Shown here in pieces: positions 1 through 5,586 of a stretch of DNA of 5,586 nucleotides. The notes under the pieces are model-generated. The model was not told the origin of the DNA and ran no database searches. It worked only from the letters and a program-made list of their open reading frames with translations. Numbering within the stretch: position 1 is the first letter of the stretch; every line of letters starts with the position of its first letter. This DNA is from an uncultured Sulfurovum sp. (GTDB lineage Bacteria; Campylobacterota; Campylobacteria; Campylobacterales; Sulfurovaceae), in assembly GCA_902727905.1 (NCBI GenBank), contig CACVAR010000199.1, positions 1 to 5,586 of the forward strand. Reading direction: 5' to 3'. Position numbers and translations under genes: made by a program.

Positions 1-1
1 T

Positions 2-409
2 AATCCTTTAAATGAAAAAGTTTATGAATTGGTTTTACCCTCTTATGATGTGAAAGTTAAACAGATTGATGAAGCTTCATTGTTAGATAAAGAAGATTAT
101 CCAGCTAAATCAGAAGGAATAGATTGGAGTTTTTGGTCTTGGATTTTCTCTTATGTATTGGTTTTTATAGCAGGACTTTTAATGCCAAGAGATATTTTTA
201 GAGCAAAAAAGATAGTTGAAAAAAATGATGAAGATCTTTTAAAAAGTAAAATTGCTAAGGCGAAAACACATAAAGAGTTGTTACAAACTTTGCTATTAGA
301 GAATGATAAGCACTTTTCTAAAAGCATAAAAGCTTTAGAGGCTGTTGTGTATAATGGTGAGCAAAAATCTCTTTCTCAAATAAAGAAAAATATGGAGTAT
401 AGAAGCTAA
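2..409 (+). CDS. C-terminal part of a membrane-anchored BatD-like protein (5' end outside window)
   Basis: The reading frame is open to the left edge, so this is the last 135 residues of a longer protein. A TTG at 29 could be read as a start, but the codons before it are also coding-like, so truncation by the window is more likely. The visible part has a short extracytoplasmic-type stretch ending in alternating hydrophobic residues (about 7-22). A Trp-rich membrane helix follows at about residues 43-61, starting WSFWSWIF. Next come R63, R67, K69 and K70, and then a charged helical tail of about 70 residues. By the positive-inside rule the tail is cytoplasmic and the missing N-terminal part periplasmic. 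This layout, and the NPxxxxxY segment before the helix, recall the end of BatD-family proteins (Bacteroides aerotolerance cluster), which work with BatA/BatB von Willebrand A-domain proteins. That assignment is inference from general resemblance. The stop codon abuts the xseA start, which suggests co-transcription. Confidence 0.5.
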   Translation, partial: NPLNEKVYELVLPSYDVKVKQIDEASLLDKEDYPAKSEGIDWSFWSWIFSYVLVFIAGLLMPRDIFRAKKIVEKNDEDLLKSKIAKAKTHKELLQTLLLENDKHFSKSIKALEAVVYNGEQKSLSQIKKNMEYRS

Positions 410-427
410 ATGTCACAAGGAACCATG
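394..427 (+). promoter_or_regulatory. Ambiguous translation start region of xseA
   Basis: Two in-frame ATG codons compete. ATG 410 directly follows the upstream TAA (407-409) and has GGAG at 394-397, with a long 12-base spacer. ATG 425 has AAGGA at 417-421, with a short 3-base spacer. Neither spacing is ideal. The first start would be fed by ribosomes terminating on the upstream gene; the second would give a protein five residues shorter that starts MSVSSLN, just before the first conserved XseA segment. Confidence 0.45.
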
Positions 428-1666
428 AGCGTTAGCTCTTTAAATACCAAAATAAAATCTCTACTTGAAACAACTTTTATGCATATTTTAGTAGAGGGTG
501 AAGTCTCTTCTGTTACCTATCATAACTCTGGGCATGTTTATTTTTCTATAAAAGACAAAGAGTCTAGTATAAAGTGTGTGATGTTTCGTTCCAATGCTAA
601 TAAAATGAAGTTTCGTTTAGAGCGTGGACAGCATGTGGTGGTTAATGGGTCAGTTTCTGTTTATACCCCTCGTGGAGAGTATCAGCTTATGACAGTTTCA
701 GTTGAGCCTTTTGGTCAAGGAGCTTTGGCTTTAGCCTATGATCAGCTCAAAGAGAAGTTAGAGAAAAAAGGTTATTTTAAACAAGATAGAAAAAAGTCTC
801 AACCTAAATACATTAAAAAAGTAGCACTGGTTACAGCCTCTAAAAGTGCAGCTTTACAAGATATGCTTAAAATTATAGAGAAACGTTGGGCATTACTTGA
901 AGTAGTGGTTATAGATACCTTGGTTCAAGGTGAAAGAGCAGCAGCACAAATTGCAGAGGCTTTAGCTTATGCTGATACTTTAGAATGTGATGCCATCGTT
1001 GTAGGACGTGGTGGTGGAAGTAAAGAAGACTTATGGGCATTTAATGAAGAAGTTGTTGCTGATGCTATATATACTTTAAATACTTTTGTGGTCTCAGCAG
1101 TTGGGCATGAGGTAGATGTACAGATTTCTGATTTTGTAGCAGATTTACGCGCACCAACACCAAGTGCTGCTATGGAGATGATATTACCTGACCAAAATGA
1201 GATACTTTATACTTTGTCTGAAATGCAAGAGCGTTATAACAGAGTAATGCAACAACTTCTAGGAACAAAAGAGCAGAAGTTAAAAGCATTTTCACAAGAG
1301 TTTCAACGTCATTCAGTTTCACGAAAAATTGCCATGATGGAAAAAGAGTTTGAGAATTTAGAAGATGAGTTTAAACGTGTTATGCAGTATCAGATGACAC
1401 AGTATGAAAACAAAGTAGATCCTTTAGAAAGTGGGTTAAAAGAGAAATTAGACTATGCTTTGCAACTTAGAAGCACACAACTTAGAACTTTGGAAGAGAA
1501 GTTAAAACTTTATAACCCTAAAGTAAAGCAAAAAGAGGGCTGGGCTGAAGTGCTAATGGCTGGTAAACGTGTTGATTTATCATCAGTTAATAAAGATGAT
1601 AAGTTTGTAATTACAGATACAAAGACAAAACTAGAAGTTCTTTGTACAAATAAAGAAAAGATTTAA
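410..1666 (+). CDS. xseA: Exodeoxyribonuclease VII large subunit
   Basis: XseA is the catalytic subunit of exonuclease VII, which degrades single-stranded DNA from either end in the cytoplasm. It acts in mismatch repair and DNA damage tolerance and needs several copies of the small subunit XseB, which is not in this window. At 418 residues it is slightly shorter than the E. coli protein (about 456). Residues about 7-100 form the N-terminal OB-fold, with VEGEVS at 28-33 and SGHVYFSIKD at 40-49. The catalytic domain (about 135-256) carries VQG at 172-174, GRGGGSKEDLWAFNEE at 199-214, SAVGHEVD at 229-236 and ADLRAPTPSAA at 244-254. D151, H233 and D236 match the aspartate, histidine and aspartate implicated in catalysis in E. 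coli. Residues about 260-365 are long charged helices, the coiled-coil region expected to bind XseB, followed by a small C-terminal beta segment. The start is either ATG 410, which abuts the previous stop, or ATG 425; both keep the whole domain. The TASKSAA stretch at 142-148 departs from the usual Gly-Ala-Ala form. Confidence 0.96.
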   Translation: MSQGTMSVSSLNTKIKSLLETTFMHILVEGEVSSVTYHNSGHVYFSIKDKESSIKCVMFRSNANKMKFRLERGQHVVVNGSVSVYTPRGEYQLMTVSVEPFGQGALALAYDQLKEKLEKKGYFKQDRKKSQPKYIKKVALVTASKSAALQDMLKIIEKRWALLEVVVIDTLVQGERAAAQIAEALAYADTLECDAIVVGRGGGSKEDLWAFNEEVVADAIYTLNTFVVSAVGHEVDVQISDFVADLRAPTPSAAMEMILPDQNEILYTLSEMQERYNRVMQQLLGTKEQKLKAFSQEFQRHSVSRKIAMMEKEFENLEDEFKRVMQYQMTQYENKVDPLESGLKEKLDYALQLRSTQLRTLEEKLKLYNPKVKQKEGWAEVLMAGKRVDLSSVNKDDKFVITDTKTKLEVLCTNKEKI

Positions 1667-1668
1667 AA

Positions 1669-2073
1669 GTGAAAAGAATTATGGATAATATGTTTTGGAT
1701 ATTAACAGCGCTAATGGGAATTTATTTTCTCTATTCTAAAGGTTATATATTGACGAATTTTGAATCAGTTTCAGCAAAAACTGCTTACGAAATGATTGAA
1801 AATGACGATGAGAGTAATTTAACTGTTTTAGATGTTCGTACACCTGAAGAGTTTAAAACAGATGGAATAATTGCTGGGGCTAAACTCATTCCTGTTGATG
1901 AACTAAATCGGAACTTGGACATGTTAAACAAGTCTAAAAAAGTTTTGGTTTATTGTCGTAGTGGAAGTCGTTCGGTGTATGCTTCACGTATTTTAGAAAA
2001 GAATGGTTTTGTTCCACTAAATTTAAGTGGGGGTATCAATGCCTGGAAATCAGAAAAACTGCCTGTTCAATAG
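1669..2073 (+). CDS. Membrane-anchored single-domain rhodanese-like protein
   Basis: This 134-residue protein has one N-terminal membrane helix (about residues 8-23) and one rhodanese domain (about 34-134). Rhodaneses move sulfane sulfur as a cysteine persulfide, for example from thiosulfate or polysulfide to an acceptor. Visible signatures are the LDVRTPEEF stretch at 54-62, IAGAKLIP at 68-75, the active-site loop CRSGSRS at 96-102 with C96 as the persulfide cysteine, and the LSGGINAW motif at 119-126. The loop has the CxxGxRS form of PspE/GlpE-type rhodaneses, so catalysis is plausible. The His common in the 'GHIxGAxxIP' motif is absent (DGIIAGA). K2 and R3 before the helix favour N-in topology, placing the domain in the periplasm as an anchored protein; a cleaved signal peptide seems less likely because no clear cleavage site is visible. 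The assumed start is GTG 1669, 2 bp after xseA; ATG 1681 or 1690 are alternatives that keep the helix. It probably belongs to the xseA transcript. The physiological sulfur donor and acceptor cannot be told from sequence. Confidence 0.9.
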   Translation: MKRIMDNMFWILTALMGIYFLYSKGYILTNFESVSAKTAYEMIENDDESNLTVLDVRTPEEFKTDGIIAGAKLIPVDELNRNLDMLNKSKKVLVYCRSGSRSVYASRILEKNGFVPLNLSGGINAWKSEKLPVQ

Positions 2074-2077
2074 GAAA
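2072..2077 (+). promoter_or_regulatory. Ribosome binding site overlapping the rhodanese stop codon
   Basis: AGGAAA overlaps the last two bases of the TAG stop (2071-2073) of the rhodanese gene. From the end of AGGA (2075) there are 7 bases to ATG 2083. It supports that start for the helix-turn-helix/zipper protein, and the overlap suggests translation of the two genes is linked. Confidence 0.6.
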
Positions 2078-2082
2078 ATACA

Positions 2083-2376
2083 ATGAAACAAGTTACATTA
2101 AGAGAATATGCGAAACTTCATAAATTGAGTTATTTTAATGTTATGAAGATGGTTCGTGGAAAAGAAGTTAAAAGTGTTACTGTTGAAGAGAATGGAAAAG
2201 AAGTACAGTATGTTCTTATAGAAGAGGAACAAGAGAAAAGTGTTTCTAAAAAAATTGAAGAAAGTACTTCTTCACAAATGAGCCTAGAAGAAGAGAATGC
2301 TTTTTTAAAAAAAGAGGTAAAACGACTTAAGGTTGAACTAGAGAAGTGCAATAAACGTACACTTTTAGCATTATAG
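2083..2376 (+). CDS. Small protein with HTH-like N-terminus and leucine-zipper-like C-terminus
   Basis: I do not recognise a named family. The 97 residues split into three parts. Residues 4-32 (TLREYAKLHKLS... then a second helix and RGKEVKSV) look like the helix-turn-helix of MerR/excisionase-type DNA-binding domains. Residues about 31-47 look like a beta hairpin (VTVEENGKEVQYVLI) in the place of a wing. A Ser/Glu-rich linker covers about 48-67. Residues 68-89 fit a regular coiled coil with L68, L75, L82 and C89 at one core position and N72, V79 and L86 at the other; an Asn in the core is typical of parallel dimeric zippers. This suggests a dimeric DNA-binding or adaptor protein, but DNA binding is inference. 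It sits last in the xseA-rhodanese gene group, 9 bp after the rhodanese stop, with a good ribosome binding site. There is no signal peptide or membrane segment, so it should be cytoplasmic. Confidence 0.75.
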   Translation: MKQVTLREYAKLHKLSYFNVMKMVRGKEVKSVTVEENGKEVQYVLIEEEQEKSVSKKIEESTSSQMSLEEENAFLKKEVKRLKVELEKCNKRTLLAL

Positions 2377-2393
2377 CTATATCTATTACTTTT

Positions 2394-2402
2394 TGATATA
2401 AT
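2394..2402 (+). promoter_or_regulatory. Extended -10 promoter for the two-helix membrane protein gene
   Basis: TGATATAAT is a perfect extended -10 element (TGn then TATAAT at 2397-2402), in the 54-bp gap ahead of the gene starting at 2431. The upstream DNA is T-rich (2381-2394), and no TTGACA-like -35 box lies 16-18 bp upstream. That is the form described for housekeeping sigma promoters in Campylobacter and relatives. Transcription would start near 2408-2410, leaving a leader of about 21-23 bases. It implies this gene can be transcribed separately from the xseA group. Confidence 0.72.
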
Positions 2403-2419
2403 ACGCTTATATTTATAAT

Positions 2420-2425
2420 AAGGAT
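2420..2425 (+). promoter_or_regulatory. Ribosome binding site for the two-helix membrane protein
   Basis: AAGGAT ends 5 bases before ATG 2431. This is the clearest Shine-Dalgarno sequence in the window, and with the -10 box upstream it fixes the start of the short gene. Confidence 0.7.
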
Positions 2426-2430
2426 AAGTA

Positions 2431-2655
2431 ATGGAAAAAGAAAGAAGTTTTATCGGGTCAATGTTTAAGTGGATGTTCATTTTGTTTAATCTATTTATGT
2501 TGGCATTAGTATACATGAGTCAAACAAGTACAGATGAGTCAAGTGCTTTAGTAACTTTTGGTGCTGGATTAGGAATAGCAATGTTAGCTGGTATGTGGTT
2601 AATGGGTGCTATTGTACTTGGTTGGTTTACGTATATTACAAGAGTTAAAGATTAG
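2431..2655 (+). CDS. Small conserved-looking membrane protein with two helices
   Basis: This 74-residue protein has a short charged N-terminus (MEKERSF), a first membrane helix at about residues 11-30, a short polar loop with STDESS at 33-38, a second Gly/Ala-rich helix at about 41-68, and a short basic end (TRVKD). K3 and R5 before helix one and R71 and K73 after helix two predict both ends in the cytoplasm, with a small periplasmic loop. The pattern FKWMFILFNLFML, then a Gly-rich second helix, then a tail ending in TR plus a basic residue, resembles a family of uncharacterised small proteobacterial inner-membrane proteins; this is a remembered likeness, and no function is known to me. It has its own promoter and ribosome binding site and is followed at once by a terminator-like hairpin, so it looks like a single-gene transcript. 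The reality of the gene is well supported; the role is unknown. Confidence 0.82.
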   Translation: MEKERSFIGSMFKWMFILFNLFMLALVYMSQTSTDESSALVTFGAGLGIAMLAGMWLMGAIVLGWFTYITRVKD

Positions 2656-2663
2656 TAAATGTA

Positions 2664-2696
2664 GAAGGTTTAAACTAAAACCTTCGCTAATTTTTG
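2664..2696 (+). terminator. Probable terminator at the convergent gene junction
   Basis: GAAGGTTT (2664-2671) and AAACCTTC (2678-2685) form a perfect 8-bp stem with a 6-base loop. It is followed after GCTAA by five T residues (2691-2695). It lies 8 bp past the stop of the two-helix membrane protein gene. The T tract is 5 bases from the stem, which is less than ideal. On the minus strand the hairpin overlaps the last codons and stop of the ABC transporter gene and has no T tract after it, so it suits plus-strand transcription best. Confidence 0.5.
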
Positions 2697-4379
2697 ATAC
2701 TCTTCACATTCATTTATAAGGTCTTCATGTTGACCTCTACAAACAATCTCCCCCTCTTTAAAGACTAAAATTGCATCAGAGTTTTCTATGGTACTTAAAC
2801 GATGTGCTACGGTAATGGTTATCATTTCATCTTTTAATGCTTCCAGTGCTTTTTGAATTAGGGCTTCACTTTTGTTGTCTAAAGCAGAAGTCGCTTCATC
2901 AAGTATCAGTACATCAGGTTCTTTATATAAGGCACGTGCCAGTGCTATTCTTTGTCTTTGTCCACCTGAGAGGTTATTTCCATTTTCTGTTAACATTGTA
3001 TCTATGCCATTGTCTAGCGCTTCAATGAATTCTAAAGCATGTGCTTTTTTTAATGCTTCTTTTACTCTTTCACTTGAAAACTCTTGACCGTAAGCAACAT
3101 TTTGAGCGATGGTATCGTTAAAAATATAAATGCGTTGGGTTACGTAGGCTACTTTTCTATGGAGTGAGTCTAGGGTTAACTCTTTTGTATTGTATTGCTC
3201 ATTGATAATAATTTCCCCTTCGCTTGGGTCATAGAATCGAACCAAGAGATTGACAAGCGAAGATTTCCCAGCACCAGAGTCACCTACTAGGGCAATGCTT
3301 TCACCTCTGTCTACACCAACAGAGATATTCTTTAAGGCTGATTTATCATCATAGTTTAACGAAGTATGCATTACAGATAAGTGTTTAATTCTCTCGTTTA
3401 GTTCAGTTTTACCAGATTGAATAGTTGGTTGGGTATTGAGAAGTTCAAACATACGTTCGTTCGCAACAACTGCATCTTGTGCTTGATTATAGAGATTGGA
3501 AATACGCTTTATGGGCGTATAGAGCATAAAGAGTGCAGCTGAAAAAGCAAAGAAAGCACCAACAGTCATACGACCCTCTATAACTTCAGTACCCCCAATA
3601 AATATAACCACACCAATAGCAATTGAACCCAGTATCTCCATGACAGGTGAGGTTAGAGCAGCAACTTTCACTTGTTTGAGTAGGTATTTAAATACATTAT
3701 GGTTTTCATCAGCAAACTTTTTACTTTCAAGTTTCTGGCTTGAGTTAGATTTTATGACTTCAATGTTTGAGAAAATCTCACCTAAACGTGATGTCATGTC
3801 TGAAGTACTCTCTTGAGAAAGTTTAGAATAACGTTTCATTTTTTTTGCCAAAATACTTAGAGGATAGAGTGCTAAAGGCATAATAATAAGAAAATAAAAA
3901 GCAAGTTTAGGACTTTCATAAATGACATAACCTGTTAGGGCTACTATGGTTAAAGATTCTCGAATGAAATCTGGAATAATTTTGGTTACAACATTTTGTA
4001 TACGGGCAATGTCATTGGTTACACGAGATAAAATCTCACCAGTATGCATTTTTTGAAAGAAGCTAATGTCTTGGTAGGTAAGGTGGGTTACGAGATTATC
4101 ACGTAGTTTTCTTACGACATCAAGTCCTATAAAAGACATGTAGTAAGTTTGGATGTATTGACCAATACCTTTGAGTGAAAAGACAGCAATGATAATAAAA
4201 GGCATTAAAATAAGCATGTCGCTGTCTTTTGCAACAAAAATATCGTCAAGTAAGGGTTTAATCATTTGAGCTGTTCCCATGGTTCCAATGGCAACAGCTA
4301 GCATTCCTAAAATAGCAAAGAAAAATTGACGTTTGTAGTCAATAAGATAAGGGAGATATTGTTTAAATAGATTTTTCAT
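2670..4379 (-). CDS. msbA: MsbA-type lipid exporter, ABC half-transporter
   Basis: This complete 569-residue protein fuses a membrane domain to an ATPase domain, as in MsbA (582 residues in E. coli), and would work as a homodimer in the inner membrane. MsbA flips lipid A-core from the inner to the outer leaflet for lipopolysaccharide or lipooligosaccharide assembly. Six membrane helices are visible at about residues 17-38, 55-78, 141-156, 159-177, 245-264 and 272-291. The nucleotide-binding domain (about 334-569) has an A-loop Tyr at Y343, Walker A GDSGAGKS at 366-373, Q-loop Q415, signature LSGGQ at 470-474, Walker B VLILDE at 490-495 with catalytic E495, a D-loop SALD at 498-501 and switch H526. 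All ATPase residues are present. The start ATG has only an A-rich AAAGAAAA-like stretch ahead of it, so initiation may depend partly on coupling to cysS, 46 bp upstream. Other flippases of this fold, such as PglK for N-glycan precursors, are close in sequence. The neighbouring cysS favours MsbA, because I recall the same pair in Campylobacter jejuni. Confidence 0.85.
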   Translation of the reverse strand: MKNLFKQYLPYLIDYKRQFFFAILGMLAVAIGTMGTAQMIKPLLDDIFVAKDSDMLILMPFIIIAVFSLKGIGQYIQTYYMSFIGLDVVRKLRDNLVTHLTYQDISFFQKMHTGEILSRVTNDIARIQNVVTKIIPDFIRESLTIVALTGYVIYESPKLAFYFLIIMPLALYPLSILAKKMKRYSKLSQESTSDMTSRLGEIFSNIEVIKSNSSQKLESKKFADENHNVFKYLLKQVKVAALTSPVMEILGSIAIGVVIFIGGTEVIEGRMTVGAFFAFSAALFMLYTPIKRISNLYNQAQDAVVANERMFELLNTQPTIQSGKTELNERIKHLSVMHTSLNYDDKSALKNISVGVDRGESIALVGDSGAGKSSLVNLLVRFYDPSEGEIIINEQYNTKELTLDSLHRKVAYVTQRIYIFNDTIAQNVAYGQEFSSERVKEALKKAHALEFIEALDNGIDTMLTENGNNLSGGQRQRIALARALYKEPDVLILDEATSALDNKSEALIQKALEALKDEMITITVAHRLSTIENSDAILVFKEGEIVCRGQHEDLINECEEYQKLAKVLV

Positions 4380-4425
4380 TTTTTTCTTTTAGTAAGATGT
4401 AAATGATATGGTAGGGGAATAAGGC

Positions 4426-5586
4426 TTAAACCTTCTCCCATAACGTACCATTGGCTGTATCCATAATGCTAATACCCATAGCAGAGATTTCATCACGAAT
4501 GGCATCTGACTTATCATACTCTTTGGCTTTTTTAGCTTCGTTTCTTGCAACGATTAGTGATTCTATTTTTTCTTTAGTCTCTTCGTCAATGCCTATCTGA
4601 AAATAAGAGAAAGGCTCTTTCCCTCCAAAACCTAAAAGTTCATCTATAAACTCTATGTTAGCTAAGGTCTCTTTTTTGAGTCCTTTGTCTTTTGGATTTT
4701 CGTCAAATTTATCATTGGCTTCAGATATCATCTCTTCAATGGTTGCTAATGCCACAGAAATATTTAAGTCATCAGACATAGCAGCCATAATGGCTTTTTG
4801 AAAAGTAATATTAGGTTTAGAAGCTTTAGTAGGTGTCACACGTTTTTTAAGTCTATACAATTTATCTAAACGCTTTTTAGAGTTAAGTAAATCTTCTTCA
4901 TTAAAGTTGAAGTCATTTCTGTAATGAATAGAGATAAGGTAGTTTCGTAAAATCTCTCCATCATAAATTTTAAGGGCATCTTTAATGAAAAAACTATTCC
5001 CTAGAGACTTAGACATTTTTTCACCGTCAATGTTTACAAAACCATTATGCATCCAGTACTTTGAAAGTTCATGACCTGTTGAACAACGGCTTTGAGCTGC
5101 TTCATTTTCATGGTGAGGAAAGAGAAGGTCGGCTCCTCCTCCATGAATGTCAATGCTGTATTCATCATTACTATGGGTATGGGCAAAATGTTTTTCTATC
5201 ATGGCAGAACACTCCAAGTGCCAACCTGGACGACCTTTGGAAAATGAAGTTTCAAAACAGATGTCTTCATCTGAACCACAAGCCTTCCAAAGAGCAAAAT
5301 CTTTAGGGTTTCTTTTTTCAGCATTATGTTCGACACGGCTTTGGTTGTCTTCATCATCAACTACTTGATGAGAGATAGCACCGTATTTTTCATCTTTAGA
5401 AGTGTCGAAGTAAACATCGCGAGAATTCACAACATAGGCAATGTCTTTTTCTATAAGTCCTTGAATCATAGTTTCCATGGCTTCTAAAGATTCCGTTGCT
5501 TTTGGTTCTATGTCGGCATCACTTACCCCTAAAGCACGCATCTCTTTTTTATAGACATCAATGTAGTGTGTGGTAATCTCTTCTAA
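4426..5586 (-). CDS. cysS: Cysteinyl-tRNA synthetase, N-terminal part outside window
   Basis: CysRS charges tRNA-Cys with cysteine in the cytoplasm; it is a monomeric class I synthetase with a catalytic zinc. The frame runs open to the right edge, giving 386 residues. The ATG at 5541 is internal: the 15 codons before it (beginning LEEITTHYIDVYKKE) match the expected enzyme sequence. About 75-80 N-terminal residues, with the first zinc cysteine and the HIGH signature, lie outside. Present, numbered from the internal Met, are GRPGWHLECSAM at 103-114 with a zinc-ligand Cys (C111), IHGGGADLLFPHHENE at 132-147 with the zinc His and Glu, the WMHNGFV segment at 163-169, and KMSKS at 175-179 (bases 5005-5019), which binds ATP. 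The C-terminal half contains the helical DALR-type domain and the usual end with YDKSDAIRDE at 342-351. No frame break is seen. It is probably the first of the two genes here in a cysS-msbA transcript; its promoter is outside the window. Confidence 0.96.
   Translation of the reverse strand, partial: LEEITTHYIDVYKKEMRALGVSDADIEPKATESLEAMETMIQGLIEKDIAYVVNSRDVYFDTSKDEKYGAISHQVVDDEDNQSRVEHNAEKRNPKDFALWKACGSDEDICFETSFSKGRPGWHLECSAMIEKHFAHTHSNDEYSIDIHGGGADLLFPHHENEAAQSRCSTGHELSKYWMHNGFVNIDGEKMSKSLGNSFFIKDALKIYDGEILRNYLISIHYRNDFNFNEEDLLNSKKRLDKLYRLKKRVTPTKASKPNITFQKAIMAAMSDDLNISVALATIEEMISEANDKFDENPKDKGLKKETLANIEFIDELLGFGGKEPFSYFQIGIDEETKEKIESLIVARNEAKKAKEYDKSDAIRDEISAMGISIMDTANGTLWEKV

Noticed and set aside
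2372..2381. Perfect 10-bp palindrome TATAGCTATA across the stop of the HTH/zipper gene
   Set aside because: It has no loop and no following T run at terminator distance, and such AT-rich palindromes arise often by chance; operator function cannot be supported.
2130..2516. Minus-strand open frame of 128 codons opposite the HTH/zipper gene and the start of the membrane protein gene
   Set aside because: It has low-complexity Ser/Phe/Leu-rich composition, overlaps two better supported plus-strand genes and would cross the promoter at 2394-2402; it is a shadow of those genes.
2837..3087. Plus-strand open frames opposite the ATPase domain of msbA
   Set aside because: The minus strand encodes a complete, motif-rich nucleotide-binding domain here; the plus-strand products have no recognisable pattern or ribosome binding site.
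4380..4425. Possible promoter for msbA between cysS and msbA on the minus strand
   Set aside because: No TATAAT-like box better than a weak TATCAT is visible, so read-through from cysS is the simpler view.
5061..5368. Two plus-strand open frames opposite cysS
   Set aside because: They lie over the conserved zinc-binding and HHENE regions of cysS on the minus strand and are antisense shadows.
5539..5541. ATG at 5541 (minus strand) as the true cysS start
   Set aside because: The frame continues to the window edge with residues expected for CysRS, and starting here would delete the HIGH motif and a zinc ligand, so it is an internal methionine.
1..5586. Mobile elements, CRISPR arrays, tRNA or rRNA genes, toxin-antitoxin or defence modules
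   Set aside because: No transposase or integrase motifs, spaced repeats, tRNA-like cloverleaf or rRNA sequence were seen; nearly all of the window is taken up by coding genes.

Overview
The window is an AT-rich stretch of ordinary-looking bacterial chromosome. It most likely comes from a member of the Campylobacterota (formerly Epsilonproteobacteria), of the Sulfurimonas/Sulfurovum/Arcobacter sort. This rests on low GC, tightly packed genes, a promoter with an extended -10 box in T-rich DNA and no -35 box, and a cysS gene followed directly by an msbA-type ABC exporter, an order I recall from Campylobacter jejuni. The genus cannot be fixed from the sequence alone.

Left half, plus strand (about 1-2655). 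The window opens inside a gene whose C-terminal 135 residues look like the membrane-anchored tail of a BatD-like protein. Its stop codon directly abuts xseA, the large subunit of exonuclease VII. After only 2 bp comes a small membrane-anchored, single-domain rhodanese. After 9 bp comes a 97-residue protein with an N-terminal helix-turn-helix-like segment and a C-terminal leucine-zipper-like coiled coil. These four genes are probably co-transcribed. A 54-bp gap then carries a clear extended -10 promoter and a good ribosome binding site for a 74-residue protein with two membrane helices. That gene ends in an inverted repeat that probably terminates it.

Right half, minus strand (about 2670-5586). 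Transcription runs toward the left half. cysS (cysteinyl-tRNA synthetase) enters from the right edge without its N-terminal part. It is followed after 46 bp by a complete 569-residue MsbA-type half-transporter, probably in the same transcript. The two gene blocks converge with 14 bp between stop codons, and the terminator-like hairpin lies across that junction.

How the genes relate: the window holds DNA repair (xseA), translation (cysS) and envelope biogenesis (msbA) genes with small accessory proteins. No mobile element, CRISPR array, RNA gene or defence island was seen, and I found no convincing new multi-gene system. The least explained items are the helix-turn-helix/zipper protein and the two-helix membrane protein with its own promoter. 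No gap between genes exceeds 60 bp.
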